From the NCBI RefSeq assembly GCF_025950235.1, contig NZ_JAPDDT010000019.1:50221-114220 (forward strand): a stretch of 64,000 nt of DNA. The letters run 5' to 3'. The DNA comes from Luteolibacter arcticus. GTDB lineage: Bacteria > Verrucomicrobiota > Verrucomicrobiia > Verrucomicrobiales > Akkermansiaceae. Below, piece after piece: positions 6,693 to 15,603 of this stretch (position 1 is its first letter; the number at the start of each line of letters is the position of its first letter). The notes beneath the pieces are model-generated. The model worked only from the letters and a program-made list of their open reading frames with translations. It had not been told where the DNA came from and did no database searches. The position numbers were made by a program, and so were the translations under genes.

Positions 6693-7949
6693 GGAAGTTG
6701 GCGACGTGGACGTGGAGTCCGGCACAGTGTCATTCGGCTCCATGGAGTTCGAGCCCTTGGGATTCGATGGAAAACGGTCACTTAGAATAGTTAGAACCCC
6801 CTCCATCACCCCCTCCGCCGTCGGTGTGGCTTCATGAAGGAGGAGGATGTCGCCTTCCTTCACCCCGCCGGTAAGATCACGAACGATGCCACCAACATCG
6901 GAGCGCACCGTATCAAAGGCACGTTTGCGCCAGCCGACGAGTTCAAGTCCGAGCTCCTTCAACACGGGATGCGTGAACCAATTCCGATGCCCCGCGGGAG
7001 CGCGGAAGAATCGCACCTTCACGCCCGTGACTTCCTCGATCGCCCGCTGACATCCCTCGATCTCGCGGCGGGTGCGAGTGGGTCCATATCCCCAGAAGAA
7101 ACCAACCGGGTGAGTCATGGTGTGATTCCCCAACTCATGGCCGCGACGAACAATCTCGCGCGCCAACTCCGGGAAACGTCGTACTTTCTCGCCGATCACG
7201 AAGAAAACCGCCTTGCGGCCATGCCGGTCGAGCAGATCGAGGAGGGCCGGTGTGTCCTCGGGGTCAGGCCCATCATCGATGGTGATCAGCACGTCCTTCC
7301 CATGAACCCGACGCGCGATGGGGCCGAAGATGCGGGCATTCGGCAGGAAGGTGCCACAACACCAAAAGGCAGCGGCGGCAAGCATCACCGCCACGCCGCC
7401 CCGCCAACCATAGTGCCACACGCCAAAGCCCGCCGGCACATGGATCACGACCGCGATGAGCCAGCGGACCGCCGCGGTGCAAACGATATCCGCCGTCATC
7501 AACGCGCGCCAGATCAAGACCATGGCTCCGGCGGCATTTGCCAACAGCATCGCGAACCACAGCCACATCGCCCAAGCGACCTCGCAGTCCGGCACCATGA
7601 ACCACTGGAAGGCCGCCCACAGCGTCAGCAACAGTGCCCAGCGCCGCCATTGCGCGGTGGCGTCATTCCCGCCCAAGACGTAGGCGACGACATGCAAGAC
7701 AACCAGCAATGTGGGTAGCACGCCACACCACGCCAGCCACGGCCCGCCGATCCACCACAAGCCATCGAACACCGCGGCACCCGCCACCAGCGGGATCAGC
7801 ACGGAAAGCACCCGCCACTCGAAGCGATGGTGGCCCGCACCCTCGGCCATGTGAACGGCATCGCCTGACAGCGTCCTCAAGCGTCCGCCAAAGGCTTGGA
7901 AAATCGACGTCACCGCACGATTCGGCCGATCTTTCTCCAGCACGATCAC
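6639..7949 (-). CDS. Membrane-anchored polysaccharide deacetylase (NodB family)
   Basis: 436 residues from a GTG at 7949 that overlaps the acyltransferase stop by 4 bp. Residues 25-205 contain several hydrophobic segments. The NodB domain follows: TIDDGPD at 223-229 (catalytic and metal Asp225/226), GNHTMTH (metal His pair), FFRAPAGHRN, and a closing LLLHE. The enzyme class removes N- or O-acetyl groups from glycans using a metal ion, here probably on the outer face of the cytoplasmic membrane. The last 40 or so residues are low complexity, and the final 16 or so are encoded inside the family B repeat at 6644-6692, so this tail is probably not part of the ancestral enzyme. Confidence 0.82.
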   Translation of the reverse strand: MIVLEKDRPNRAVTSIFQAFGGRLRTLSGDAVHMAEGAGHHRFEWRVLSVLIPLVAGAAVFDGLWWIGGPWLAWCGVLPTLLVVLHVVAYVLGGNDATAQWRRWALLLTLWAAFQWFMVPDCEVAWAMWLWFAMLLANAAGAMVLIWRALMTADIVCTAAVRWLIAVVIHVPAGFGVWHYGWRGGVAVMLAAAAFWCCGTFLPNARIFGPIARRVHGKDVLITIDDGPDPEDTPALLDLLDRHGRKAVFFVIGEKVRRFPELAREIVRRGHELGNHTMTHPVGFFWGYGPTRTRREIEGCQRAIEEVTGVKVRFFRAPAGHRNWFTHPVLKELGLELVGWRKRAFDTVRSDVGGIVRDLTGGVKEGDILLLHEATPTAEGVMEGVLTILSDRFPSNPKGSNSMEPNDTVPDSTSTSPTSNDRVAVEDGRRGFQPTD

Positions 7950-8881
7950 GCGGTCCCTCCTTTCTCGCGGCGCAGCACCGGCTCGAAGACAAACCACTGT
8001 TTCCAATGCTCCTTCACCCCGCTTAGGATCGCCCCGGCCCAAACCGGCGTGGCCGGATCCTCGCCACGACCACGGACGCGCGCGGGCAACTCCAGCGGCG
8101 CGTGGACCTGCACACGATACCGCCGCCAGCCATCGCGCACGATGAACAGCGGAAACACCGCCGCACCCGTGATCCGGGCAAGATAGAGTGGCCCCCGCGG
8201 CAGCCGCATCAGCAGGCCCGGCTCGACCTCGGCCTCCATCGGCGACACCTCGAAGATCACGCGATCCCCCTGCACCGCGACGATATCGCCTTGGTTCAGG
8301 TAGCGGGCGAGCTCGACGCCTAACATCTCGCCATCGAGGTTGAAGCTGGTGCGGAAGTACGGGTTGAGCCGTTCCTTCTCCGCGATCTCGGCCTCGCGCA
8401 GCGCCTGCATCTCCGGCTCGCGCTCCGGGGCGCGCACCGCGTGGATGACTCGGCCGAACTTCTCCGAAAACAGCGGCGCGGCCATGTCATAGTTCCCCAT
8501 GTGCGCGGTCAGCACCATACAGCCGGCCGGGCGCGACTTGAGGTCTTCGAAGTGCTCGAGCCCCTCGATGATCCAGTCCACCGCGCCGGTCCCCGTCTCG
8601 CAGCGCATGGCATCCACGTAGGTGAAGGCGAAATTCAGGAACACCCGGTAGGCACCCGTCCAAGCGCGTACGGCGGACCACGAGGGAAAGAGCGCCCGCA
8701 GGTTCCCCGCAACCGCCCGGCGCTGGGACTTCGCCACCGCGAAAAACAGCAGCGTCCACGGCGGGATCAGCACCGGCTCCAGAAACCACGGCGTCACCTT
8801 GAGCCCGCGCATCAGGAGGCGCGTCGGCAGATCGCCGAAGATCCCGATGCGCCGCCAGCGGCTGTGCTTTTTTTCCTCCAA
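7946..8881 (-). CDS. LpxL/HtrB-like lysophospholipid or lipid A acyltransferase
   Basis: 311 residues with the HX4D acyltransferase motif His127-Asp132 (AHMGNYD), an EREPEMQALRE block and a late VRDGWRRYRV strand, as in LpxL/HtrB enzymes that add acyl chains to lipid A or related lipids. A hydrophobic stretch near residues 35-55 is the likely membrane anchor. The start read here is TTG at 8881; no convincing ATG lies upstream, and the first internal Met is at residue 24. It is coupled to the deacetylase by a GTGA overlap and lies 40 bp after nagA. Confidence 0.78.
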   Translation of the reverse strand: MEEKKHSRWRRIGIFGDLPTRLLMRGLKVTPWFLEPVLIPPWTLLFFAVAKSQRRAVAGNLRALFPSWSAVRAWTGAYRVFLNFAFTYVDAMRCETGTGAVDWIIEGLEHFEDLKSRPAGCMVLTAHMGNYDMAAPLFSEKFGRVIHAVRAPEREPEMQALREAEIAEKERLNPYFRTSFNLDGEMLGVELARYLNQGDIVAVQGDRVIFEVSPMEAEVEPGLLMRLPRGPLYLARITGAAVFPLFIVRDGWRRYRVQVHAPLELPARVRGRGEDPATPVWAGAILSGVKEHWKQWFVFEPVLRREKGGTA

Positions 8882-8921
8882 GGCCCGGCGAGGTAAGCGG
8901 GCTGCCCCGCTGCGGGCAAGT

Positions 8922-10058
8922 TCAGCGTTCCTCGCCGCCGACGAAGGTCTTGAAGACGGTGTAGTCGTTGTTCAGCAGGACGAGGTCGGCCAGGAAGCCC
9001 GGCGCGACCTTGCCAAGGTCCTCCAGCCCGAGCGAGCGGGCCTGATTCCACGAGGTCACCTTGATCACCTCGTGCAGCGGCAGGCCGGTCGCGCCGACCA
9101 GGTTGCGGAAGCCTTCATTGGCCAGCAGCGTGGACCCGGCCAACGCGCCGCCTTCCTTCAGACGGGCGATCTTGTCCTTCACGACCACTTCCAGGCCGCC
9201 AAGGCTGATCTCGCCCTCCACGATCCACGACGCGGCGACCGAGTCGGTGATCATCATCAGGCGGTCGATGGGGATGGTGGTGAAGACAAGCCGCAGCATG
9301 TCCGGCGAGAGGTGAATGAGGTCGCTGATGAGCTCGATCATCAGGCGGTCGTCCACCATGCCGGCGCCAATCACGCCGATCTCGCGGTGGTGGAGCGGCG
9401 TCATCGCATTACCGTAGTGAGTGAGATGGGTCAGCCCGGCATCGCAGGCGGCAAAGACCTGCGCCGCGGTCGCCGAGGTGTGGGCGGCGGAGCAAGTAAT
9501 GCCAAGGGCGCGGCAGCCCTCGATCAGCTCGATCGCGCCGGGCATTTCGGGGGCGAGGGAAAGCACCAGCGCGGGCATGATCGCGTGCAGTTCCTCGATC
9601 TCCGCGAAATCCGGCGGGCGGACATACTGCGGATTCTGGGCACCGGCGCGCTCCTTGTTGATGAAGGGTCCCTCGACATGCATGCCGGGGCAGCGGGTCA
9701 AGCCGCCCTGATCGCGGAAGGCAGCAACCTTCGCGGCGATCGATTTCAGCTTCTCCCGCGGCTGGGTCAGGGTGGTCGGCAGCCAGGTGGTCACGCCTTC
9801 CTGGAGCTTGCGGAGCGCGATGTGGCGCAGCGAGTCGAGCGAGTCGTCGCACACGTCCGCACCATCCGCGCCATGGCTGTGGATGTCGATGAAGCCGGGA
9901 ATCAGGAGCTTGCCGGCGGCGTCGAGCTTGTGATCCACGCTGGGCAGGTTGTTGCCCTCGATGACGGCTTCGATGCGATCGCCTTCGATCAGGACAGCGG
10001 CGCGGGCGAGGTCGAGGTCCGGAGAAACGACCCGCGCGTTGGTGATGAGCTTTCTCAT
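8922..10058 (-). CDS. nagA: N-acetylglucosamine-6-phosphate deacetylase
   Basis: A 378-residue amidohydrolase that converts GlcNAc-6-phosphate to GlcN-6-phosphate and acetate. It has PGFIDIHSHG, the metal Glu in HVEGPFINKER, AAHTSA, HLTHYGNAMTPLHHR, the catalytic Asp in MITDSVAAS, and the closing GxVAPGFLADLVLL block. The length is normal for the family. No nagB, transporter or regulator lies beside it. GlcNAc from peptidoglycan or dietary glycan is the likely source of substrate. Confidence 0.93.
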   Translation of the reverse strand: MRKLITNARVVSPDLDLARAAVLIEGDRIEAVIEGNNLPSVDHKLDAAGKLLIPGFIDIHSHGADGADVCDDSLDSLRHIALRKLQEGVTTWLPTTLTQPREKLKSIAAKVAAFRDQGGLTRCPGMHVEGPFINKERAGAQNPQYVRPPDFAEIEELHAIMPALVLSLAPEMPGAIELIEGCRALGITCSAAHTSATAAQVFAACDAGLTHLTHYGNAMTPLHHREIGVIGAGMVDDRLMIELISDLIHLSPDMLRLVFTTIPIDRLMMITDSVAASWIVEGEISLGGLEVVVKDKIARLKEGGALAGSTLLANEGFRNLVGATGLPLHEVIKVTSWNQARSLGLEDLGKVAPGFLADLVLLNNDYTVFKTFVGGEER

Positions 10059-10181
10059 GTGTTAGAGGGAGGCGTGACGCGACAGCTTCTGTGACGAAGC
10101 CGTCGGTTTGGCGAGCCGGGATTTTTGCGGATTCGCGCAGCGGCGGCTTGGCATCGGTCCGGCGGTGGGTATCGGTGGGGC

Positions 10182-10772
10182 ATGGGAAAGACGATGCTGA
10201 AGCTCGCCGGAGCCGTCTCCTGCGTGCTGGCCATGGCCGGCTGCGGGGGCGGAAGGATCGAAAAATGGGAAAATGCGAACAGCGCCCGCCACGGGATGCT
10301 CAAGCCCGGCGCCGACCTGCTGGGCGTGACCGTGCCGGTGCTCCGCGCCCGCGGCCTGGAACAGGTCTGGGGCGCGCCGAAGATCCAGCGCGACGGCGAA
10401 GGAGGCTACTGCCTGACCTACTCCGATCCCCGGACCCCTTTCACCCGCCTGATCATCCACGGGATGGCGGAGCCGCTGCCGAAGCTCTCTTCCCCGCCGA
10501 AGCTGGGCGGCGAGGACATGCGCAACAATAACACCTTGGCCGGCGACCAGCGCGAACGTGAGCAGGAGTGGCGCACGGTCACCGTGCTGGAGGAAAAGGT
10601 CCGCTGGTATCAGGAATCCGCCGGCGGCGGGGCGGATGGAGCCTATTTCAGCACGGAAGGCTTCACGCTCAAGGCCCCGGACGGCCGCAAGGGCCACTAC
10701 CGGCTGGTCGCGGAGAACGGCGGCAACGCCGCGGAAGCGGTCGCCCGCTGGTTCAGCAGCGTGTCCTTTTAA
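10182..10772 (+). CDS. Lipoprotein of unknown function
   Basis: 196 residues with a clear lipoprotein signal: hydrophobic residues 5-19 and lipobox LAMAGC, lipidated at Cys21. The mature part starts GGGRIEKW and has no domain I recognise. The start at 10182 is chosen because it places the signal peptide correctly. It is probably anchored to the periplasmic face of a membrane. Confidence 0.75.
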   Translation: MGKTMLKLAGAVSCVLAMAGCGGGRIEKWENANSARHGMLKPGADLLGVTVPVLRARGLEQVWGAPKIQRDGEGGYCLTYSDPRTPFTRLIIHGMAEPLPKLSSPPKLGGEDMRNNNTLAGDQREREQEWRTVTVLEEKVRWYQESAGGGADGAYFSTEGFTLKAPDGRKGHYRLVAENGGNAAEAVARWFSSVSF

Positions 10773-10836
10773 ATCCGGGAATCGTCACGGAAGAATGGCT
10801 GACACGGTCGGTTCGAGCTGCTAGACGAAGCGTCCG

Positions 10837-11649
10837 ATGTCCGACCAGCCGTCCGCTTTTTCCGGCGCCCGCGCGGCGATCATTGCCGCGTGTTCCGACA
10901 TGGAGCGCCTGCTGGGCGGGCTGAATGATTCCCACGGCCGGGTGGCAGACGAGATCCACCAGACGCGCAAGGCCGGGAAGAAGCTGCGCGGCGCACTGGT
11001 CATGACCGGCGAGCCGAAGCCATGCATCCGCTGGATCGCGGTGATCGGGCGCATGCTCGGGGGTTCGCGTGATGCCACGGTGCGGGTGAAAACCTGGCAC
11101 GGGCTGGGCATCGCCACCCCTTCGGCGAACTCGGCCGAGGCGGCGGTAGCCGCGTTGTTGGACCTGGAAGCCCAAGCCTCGAACCGCCGACCGCCACAGG
11201 CGGTGATCGATTGGTCGCTGGCGGCGCTCGGCCAGGTGAAAGGCCGGCTGGAAGCGCAAACCGATGAGGAAGTCGCCAAAGCCGCGGAACACGGCGCGGC
11301 GAAGCTGGAGCGCCAGCTCCGCAAGCGCCTCAAGCACGCGCTTCAGCGGGTGAGCAACGAGGATTTCCACGACTGCCGCAAGGCCGTGAAGGCGTGGCTC
11401 GGCGGCATGGCCCTCGCCGCGCCGGGCGTGGAACTGCCCGCCAAGGAGGAGGCCGACAAGCTGGCGAGCAATCTCGGCGACGAGAACGACCTCGAAGTCT
11501 TGGCCGACTGGCTGGACGCCCGTGGCTTTTCCCCGAGCATCTGCCCGGCGGCCTGGAAGGTCCTGCGCAAGCGCCAGGAGAAGATCCGGCGGAGGTCGAT
11601 CTCACTGATCCGCAAGGAATTGCTCCCGGCGCTGAAGCGGGAGGATTGA
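10837..11649 (+). CDS. CHAD domain protein
   Basis: 270 residues. Conserved His and basic residues occur in helices: HQTRKAGKKLRGAL near residue 35, LGGSRDATVRV, FHDCRKAVKAW, and LGDENDLEVLADW. These match the CHAD domain (conserved histidine alpha-helical domain), whose members bind polyphosphate. No CYTH triphosphatase or polyphosphate kinase is adjacent. It converges on a secreted-protein gene across the family A hairpin pair. Confidence 0.85.
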   Translation: MSDQPSAFSGARAAIIAACSDMERLLGGLNDSHGRVADEIHQTRKAGKKLRGALVMTGEPKPCIRWIAVIGRMLGGSRDATVRVKTWHGLGIATPSANSAEAAVAALLDLEAQASNRRPPQAVIDWSLAALGQVKGRLEAQTDEEVAKAAEHGAAKLERQLRKRLKHALQRVSNEDFHDCRKAVKAWLGGMALAAPGVELPAKEEADKLASNLGDENDLEVLADWLDARGFSPSICPAAWKVLRKRQEKIRRRSISLIRKELLPALKRED

Positions 11650-11661
11650 GAACGATCGGAT

Positions 11662-11771
11662 GTAGCGGAAGCGCTGCGCGCTTCCGGCGGGGGGCGGCCC
11701 GCATCACCGGATCGGATTCGTTTTGGATGGACCCGCCGCCCCCAGCCGGAACGACGAAGTCGTTCCGCTAC
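11662..11771. repeat. REP-like hairpin pair, family A, copies 2 and 3
   Basis: Copy 2 (11662-11688) and copy 3 (11745-11771, opposite orientation) both keep GTAGCGGAA...TTCCGGC. Their inner stems differ but still pair: GCG/CGC in copy 2, CGA/TCG in copy 3. GC-rich complementary tracts next to each copy (GGCGGGGGGCGG, CCGCCGCCCCC) extend the symmetry. The pair sits exactly between two convergent genes. Confidence 0.8.
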
Positions 11772-11775
11772 GAAG

Positions 11776-13023
11776 TCACTTCGCCACCGGGGTCGCCATG
11801 GTCTCGACGCGTTGCTTGTAGGCGAGGCCGAAGCGGTCGCGGAAGCACAGGTCATCCCACGAGGCCCGCCGGGTTTTATCGGTGTCCCGGGACAGGGCGA
11901 GCCACTCGCGCTCCTTGGCCGGACGCAGGATCTCGCTGCGGCCAACGATCACGCGGACGGATTTCTCCGGCTGCGGGCTGACTTGGAGCGGCAGGATCGC
12001 CTCGGTCTTGGCGGCCGGTAGCACCCAGAAGACCCGCAGGCCGTCTTGGGCGAAATAGCTGTTCCACCACGTCTCCACCATCGCCCGCGCCTCGCTTTGG
12101 AGCAGGCCGGTCGCAACCAAGCCCGAGACCATGTCGCGGTATACCGGTTCGACAAAGCTCATGGCGGGATTCGGGACCGCTTCCGCGAAGCCGGAGGTGG
12201 GGATCTCCGCCGAGGCATCGGCGCGCAGCCCGTCTTTCATGACCTTCCACCGCGTGGTGCCGCCGCTCTTTTCGAAGACGAAGGCGAACGGGATGTCGCC
12301 GCCGGTGCGATTGAGCAGGTGGAGGGTATCGTCGCCGCTCACCGTGGTGGTCAGCCCGGGATCGAAGGCTCCGACGCCGCGGTAGAAGAGAAATCCCTCG
12401 GTTTCCCCGTCGGCGGTGCGGATGGCATTGGCCTCGGGGATCCGCGGGCGCATCCAGTGAAGGGAGTCGCCCGGCTTGAAAAGGATCGCATCGCGCGATT
12501 CCGCTGGCGACAGCACCCGCGCCTGCCACTCGATCGAGCCCTTCCACGGCTTGGAGAAATCGAGCGTCCACTCCTCCAGCGGCCGCGGCTTCTTCGGATC
12601 GGCGGGCGGCGGGGGCACCGGCAGGGCTTCCCCGCCCGTGCGGTCGGGATACCACTGGCTGATGGTGCCGCCATTGAAGCCGACTTTCACGGACACGTCG
12701 AAGGCCTCGTCGGAGTGGAAGTAGATGACCGGCGTCTCCATTTTCACGGTCACGCCGCGGACCGGGCGATTGATACCCTTCATGAAGCCGAAGATCGGCA
12801 TTGCCCCGTGACGGCGGGCCACATCGTCGAAACCACGCTCGATATTGCCGTTCTCCATCCCGAAATGAGAGTAGCTGAAGAGCGGCAGCGCCGCTTCCTC
12901 GCGCTCCAGCCCGGCGAGCAGCACGCCGTCCGAACCGGCGACGGTGGTGAAGGTGCCCCACTCGTGGAGCGTGTAGGCCGACGCCGCGGTGGCGCTCAGC
13001 AGCAAGGCGGTGATCGTTTTCAT
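11776..13023 (-). CDS. Secreted protein of unknown function
   Basis: 415 residues with a short signal peptide (MKTITALLLSATAASA, cleavage before YTLHEWG). The mature N-terminus LHEWGTFTTVAGSDG is distinctive, but I cannot assign it to a named domain. The protein is Trp- and Pro-rich without transmembrane segments, so it should be periplasmic or exported. The region 13024-13180 upstream is shared with the divergent OmpH-like gene. Confidence 0.7.
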   Translation of the reverse strand: MKTITALLLSATAASAYTLHEWGTFTTVAGSDGVLLAGLEREEAALPLFSYSHFGMENGNIERGFDDVARRHGAMPIFGFMKGINRPVRGVTVKMETPVIYFHSDEAFDVSVKVGFNGGTISQWYPDRTGGEALPVPPPPADPKKPRPLEEWTLDFSKPWKGSIEWQARVLSPAESRDAILFKPGDSLHWMRPRIPEANAIRTADGETEGFLFYRGVGAFDPGLTTTVSGDDTLHLLNRTGGDIPFAFVFEKSGGTTRWKVMKDGLRADASAEIPTSGFAEAVPNPAMSFVEPVYRDMVSGLVATGLLQSEARAMVETWWNSYFAQDGLRVFWVLPAAKTEAILPLQVSPQPEKSVRVIVGRSEILRPAKEREWLALSRDTDKTRRASWDDLCFRDRFGLAYKQRVETMATPVAK

Positions 13024-13180
13024 AACGGTCCACCATCACCATGCAAAGCTGAGGCAAACAAGGCCGCTAGTGTCGCTTTACGCCGAATTTACCCGCCCCC
13101 CGGGCGAATCCGGGGCGGAGAAAAGAATTTCCACTCGTCGCCGCGGGCTGCTACCCATCGGCATCGTTCGCAAGGAAACC

Positions 13181-13792
13181 ATGAAACTCACGCTCCGCTC
13201 CCTCGTCGCCCTTTCCCTCGCCATCGGTGGAATTTCCGCCGCGCAGGAGAGCACCCGCCTGAAGATCGCCACGGTGGACATGCAGGCGCTGTTCCAGGAG
13301 TTCAACCCGACCAAGGACGCCAAGGCCAATTTCGAGGTGGAGCAGAAGAACGTCGGCAAGCAGTTCGATGACCGCCGGGCCCGTCTCTCTGAAATGAAGC
13401 AGGAGCTGGACACCCTCCAGAAGCAACTGGGTGACCCCTCCATCGCCGACGCCAAGAAGCAGGCTCTTTTCACCGACCGCCAGGTCAAGCAGCAGCAATG
13501 GGAAGCCTTGCAGCGCGAGGCGGAAGAATTCGGAAAGCGCAAGCAGCGCGCGATGCAGGAGCAGATGACGCTCCGGATGAAGGATATCCTCGAAAGGATC
13601 CGCACCAAGGTGCAGAAGCACGCCGAGACCGAGGGCTACGACTACGTCCTCGACAAGACCGGTGCCAGCACCTCGCAGGTGCCTGTGCTGCTTTACACGA
13701 AGGATGCCACCGACATCACCGAGTCTCTGCTCAAGACCATCAACGAAGGTCTGCCTGCTCCGGCTCCGGCCCCGGTCGAGGAGAAGAAGTAA
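13181..13792 (+). CDS. OmpH/Skp family periplasmic chaperone
   Basis: 203 residues: signal peptide 1-23 (ending SAAQE), then LKIATVDMQALFQEFNPTK, a long charged helical part (about 40-150) that forms the Skp arms, and a return strand GYDYVLDKTG. Skp proteins hold unfolded outer-membrane proteins in the periplasm. The start at 13181 is preceded by AAGGAA, one of the few leaders here that resembles a weak Shine-Dalgarno. The usual neighbours bamA and lpxD are absent. Confidence 0.85.
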   Translation: MKLTLRSLVALSLAIGGISAAQESTRLKIATVDMQALFQEFNPTKDAKANFEVEQKNVGKQFDDRRARLSEMKQELDTLQKQLGDPSIADAKKQALFTDRQVKQQQWEALQREAEEFGKRKQRAMQEQMTLRMKDILERIRTKVQKHAETEGYDYVLDKTGASTSQVPVLLYTKDATDITESLLKTINEGLPAPAPAPVEEKK

Positions 13793-13920
13793 TCTCCGCC
13801 CGGACGGCCCGCCTCACCAGACGACCGTCAATCCGGTGCCGATCACGCACGGCATGCCGAGCTTGCCGGAAATCGGCAGCCCAAGGTTACCCATGGCAAG
13901 CGGCAGAACCATTCGATCGC

Positions 13921-13950
13921 GTTCGCGTCTATTCGCGGCCATTCGCGGTT
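13921..13950. repeat. Decamer-period intergenic repeat
   Basis: The 10-bp units TTCGCGTCT, ATTCGCGGCC and ATTCGCGGTT end at 13950, close to the stop of the sugar kinase, between convergent genes. This is the same family as 1967-1997 and 38877-38907. The rest of 13793-13920 has no supported gene. Confidence 0.7.
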
Positions 13951-13954
13951 TTAA

Positions 13955-15484
13955 TCACAGCATCGCCCGATACTCCGTCAGCGCCTGATCATAGATCGTG
14001 GCCAGCGAGATCTCCGGCTCCAGGCGCGAGCCAGCGGCAGGCTTGCAGAAGTCAGCCTGCAAGCTGGTAAGATCGTGGCCGCAGGCATGAGCAGCTCGCA
14101 ACGCCGCCCCGAGGCCGGCTCCATTGGCGATGGCGAAGCGCTCGACCGGGGCTTGAAAGACATTCGCGATCAGTTGCGCGATGCCATTGCTCTGAGACGC
14201 ACCACCGGTAAGCCGGATCAGGTCCGCCTTCTCGCCGATCCACAGGCTGTGCAGGCGCATGTTGAGGAACTGGCCTTCGAGCAACGCCCGCACTTGCACG
14301 GGTGCTTCGGCATCGGCGGGGAAGTTGCGGACCGGGCCATCGAAATCGCGGCGCGGGGTGATCTCGGGGCCGTAGAACGGCAGCATGCGCTTGCCCTCGT
14401 TGCCTGCGGGAGTCTTGGCCAGGCCGTCGCGATCGAAGGCCGACCAATCGAGACCAAGTTCATCGCGCAGCGCCTCGCGGGCGAGCGAGCCATTGCGGAA
14501 GCAGATCAACGACATGAAGCCGCCGGCGGGATTGCCGAAGACGTGGCCGAAACCCTGCGGATCGGTCACCGGCTTCTCCATCGCGGCGAAGAAAGTATCC
14601 GAGGTGCCGAGCGAGATGACGATGGTGCCCGGCGCGGTCGCCCCCATGCCGACCAGCGACGAAGGATTGTCGCCGGTCGAAAGCACGACCTGGCAACTAC
14701 TAGGCAAGCCGTACTTCTGGACGAAGTAGCTGGAAACCGGCCCGGCGATGCTCGCCGAAGCGCCGGCGGGCGGCAGCTTCGCGCGCAGGTCCGGCGCGGT
14801 GGCATCGAGCAGGGCATCGTCCCAATCGAGCGTCTGCAGGTTCAGCAGGTTCATCCCCGCACCGTCGCCGTGATCGATGGCGATGGATTTCCCCGCCATT
14901 ACCGAGCCGACGAAGGAGCTGACGAGGTGGATGACCGCGGTCTTGTGGTAGGCCGCGGGATCCAGCTTGAAGAAGCGACGGATCTGCGGGCCGGTGAAGC
15001 GCTCGATCGCATTCGAGCCGGAGATCCGGCAGACCTCGGCATTCCCGCCGACCGCGTCAGCGATCTCGGCGCACTCGGCGCCGGTCGAGGTGTCCATCCA
15101 GATCGGCGCGGTGGCGCGGGTCAGCGCCGGGGAAAGCTGGCCTTCCAGCGATTCGGAGGCACTCAGCGCGGCGAGTCGCGCTTCCAGCGTGTCGTCAAAG
15201 TAGAGCGAGCCATGCTGCTGGCCGGAACAGGCGACCGCGGTGATTTGCGAAAGGTCGAAGCCATCGGCGAGCTGCTCGAAGACGAGATCGAGCGCCTCCA
15301 TCCACATCCGCGGGTCGGCGTGGACCTCGCCACCCTTGCCCCCGGGAATGAAGCCGCTGGGCGAGTGATAGGCCGGCAGCGCGGCCCCGAAATTGACCGA
15401 GACTTCGCGGACGATTTCGCCACGGGCGGGATCGATGACGAGGGCGGAAAGCGACTGGGTCGAGGAATCGAGACCAAGGAACAT
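13955..15484 (-). CDS. xylB: FGGY-family sugar kinase, xylulokinase type
   Basis: 509 residues with two actin-like domains. N-terminal FLGLDSSTQSLSALVID is the ATP/sugar-binding start, SGQQHGSLYF is typical of xylulokinases, Asp272 in TGDNPSS is the likely catalytic base, and LTGGASQSNGIAQ is the second ATP motif. It phosphorylates a pentulose, most likely D-xylulose, although other ketose or alditol substrates are possible. The start is the ATG at 15484 (MFLGLD). No xylose isomerase gene is next to it. A perfect 22-bp palindrome lies 23 bp upstream. Confidence 0.85.
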   Translation of the reverse strand: MFLGLDSSTQSLSALVIDPARGEIVREVSVNFGAALPAYHSPSGFIPGGKGGEVHADPRMWMEALDLVFEQLADGFDLSQITAVACSGQQHGSLYFDDTLEARLAALSASESLEGQLSPALTRATAPIWMDTSTGAECAEIADAVGGNAEVCRISGSNAIERFTGPQIRRFFKLDPAAYHKTAVIHLVSSFVGSVMAGKSIAIDHGDGAGMNLLNLQTLDWDDALLDATAPDLRAKLPPAGASASIAGPVSSYFVQKYGLPSSCQVVLSTGDNPSSLVGMGATAPGTIVISLGTSDTFFAAMEKPVTDPQGFGHVFGNPAGGFMSLICFRNGSLAREALRDELGLDWSAFDRDGLAKTPAGNEGKRMLPFYGPEITPRRDFDGPVRNFPADAEAPVQVRALLEGQFLNMRLHSLWIGEKADLIRLTGGASQSNGIAQLIANVFQAPVERFAIANGAGLGAALRAAHACGHDLTSLQADFCKPAAGSRLEPEISLATIYDQALTEYRAML

Positions 15485-15506
15485 GGGATGAATTAACCGT
15501 TTCACC

Positions 15507-15528
15507 TTTCCGGCTGGCCAGCCGGAAA
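15507..15528. promoter_or_regulatory. Perfect 22-bp palindrome upstream of the sugar kinase
   Basis: The half-site TTTCCGGCTGG is followed directly by its exact complement. It lies 23 bp before the kinase start codon, where a repressor could block transcription. No regulator gene is adjacent. A hairpin in the mRNA leader is the alternative reading. Confidence 0.55.
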
Positions 15529-15603
15529 CGCGGCATCGCGGGCCGTGTCGATTCGCACGGATTGGCGCTTGGCAGCCCCCCTCCCCGCTCGCACGCTCCG
15601 CGC

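Noticed and set aside
12046..13371. A 441-codon plus-strand frame spanning the secreted protein and the OmpH start
   Set aside because: It runs opposite a signal-peptide protein and into the OmpH gene in another frame. The composition is typical of antisense noise.
13814..13894. A 26-codon minus-strand frame (MGNLGLPISGKLGMPCVIGT and onward) between convergent genes
   Set aside because: The peptide has a protein-like look, but it is too short to support without homologues. It could be the tail of a lost gene.
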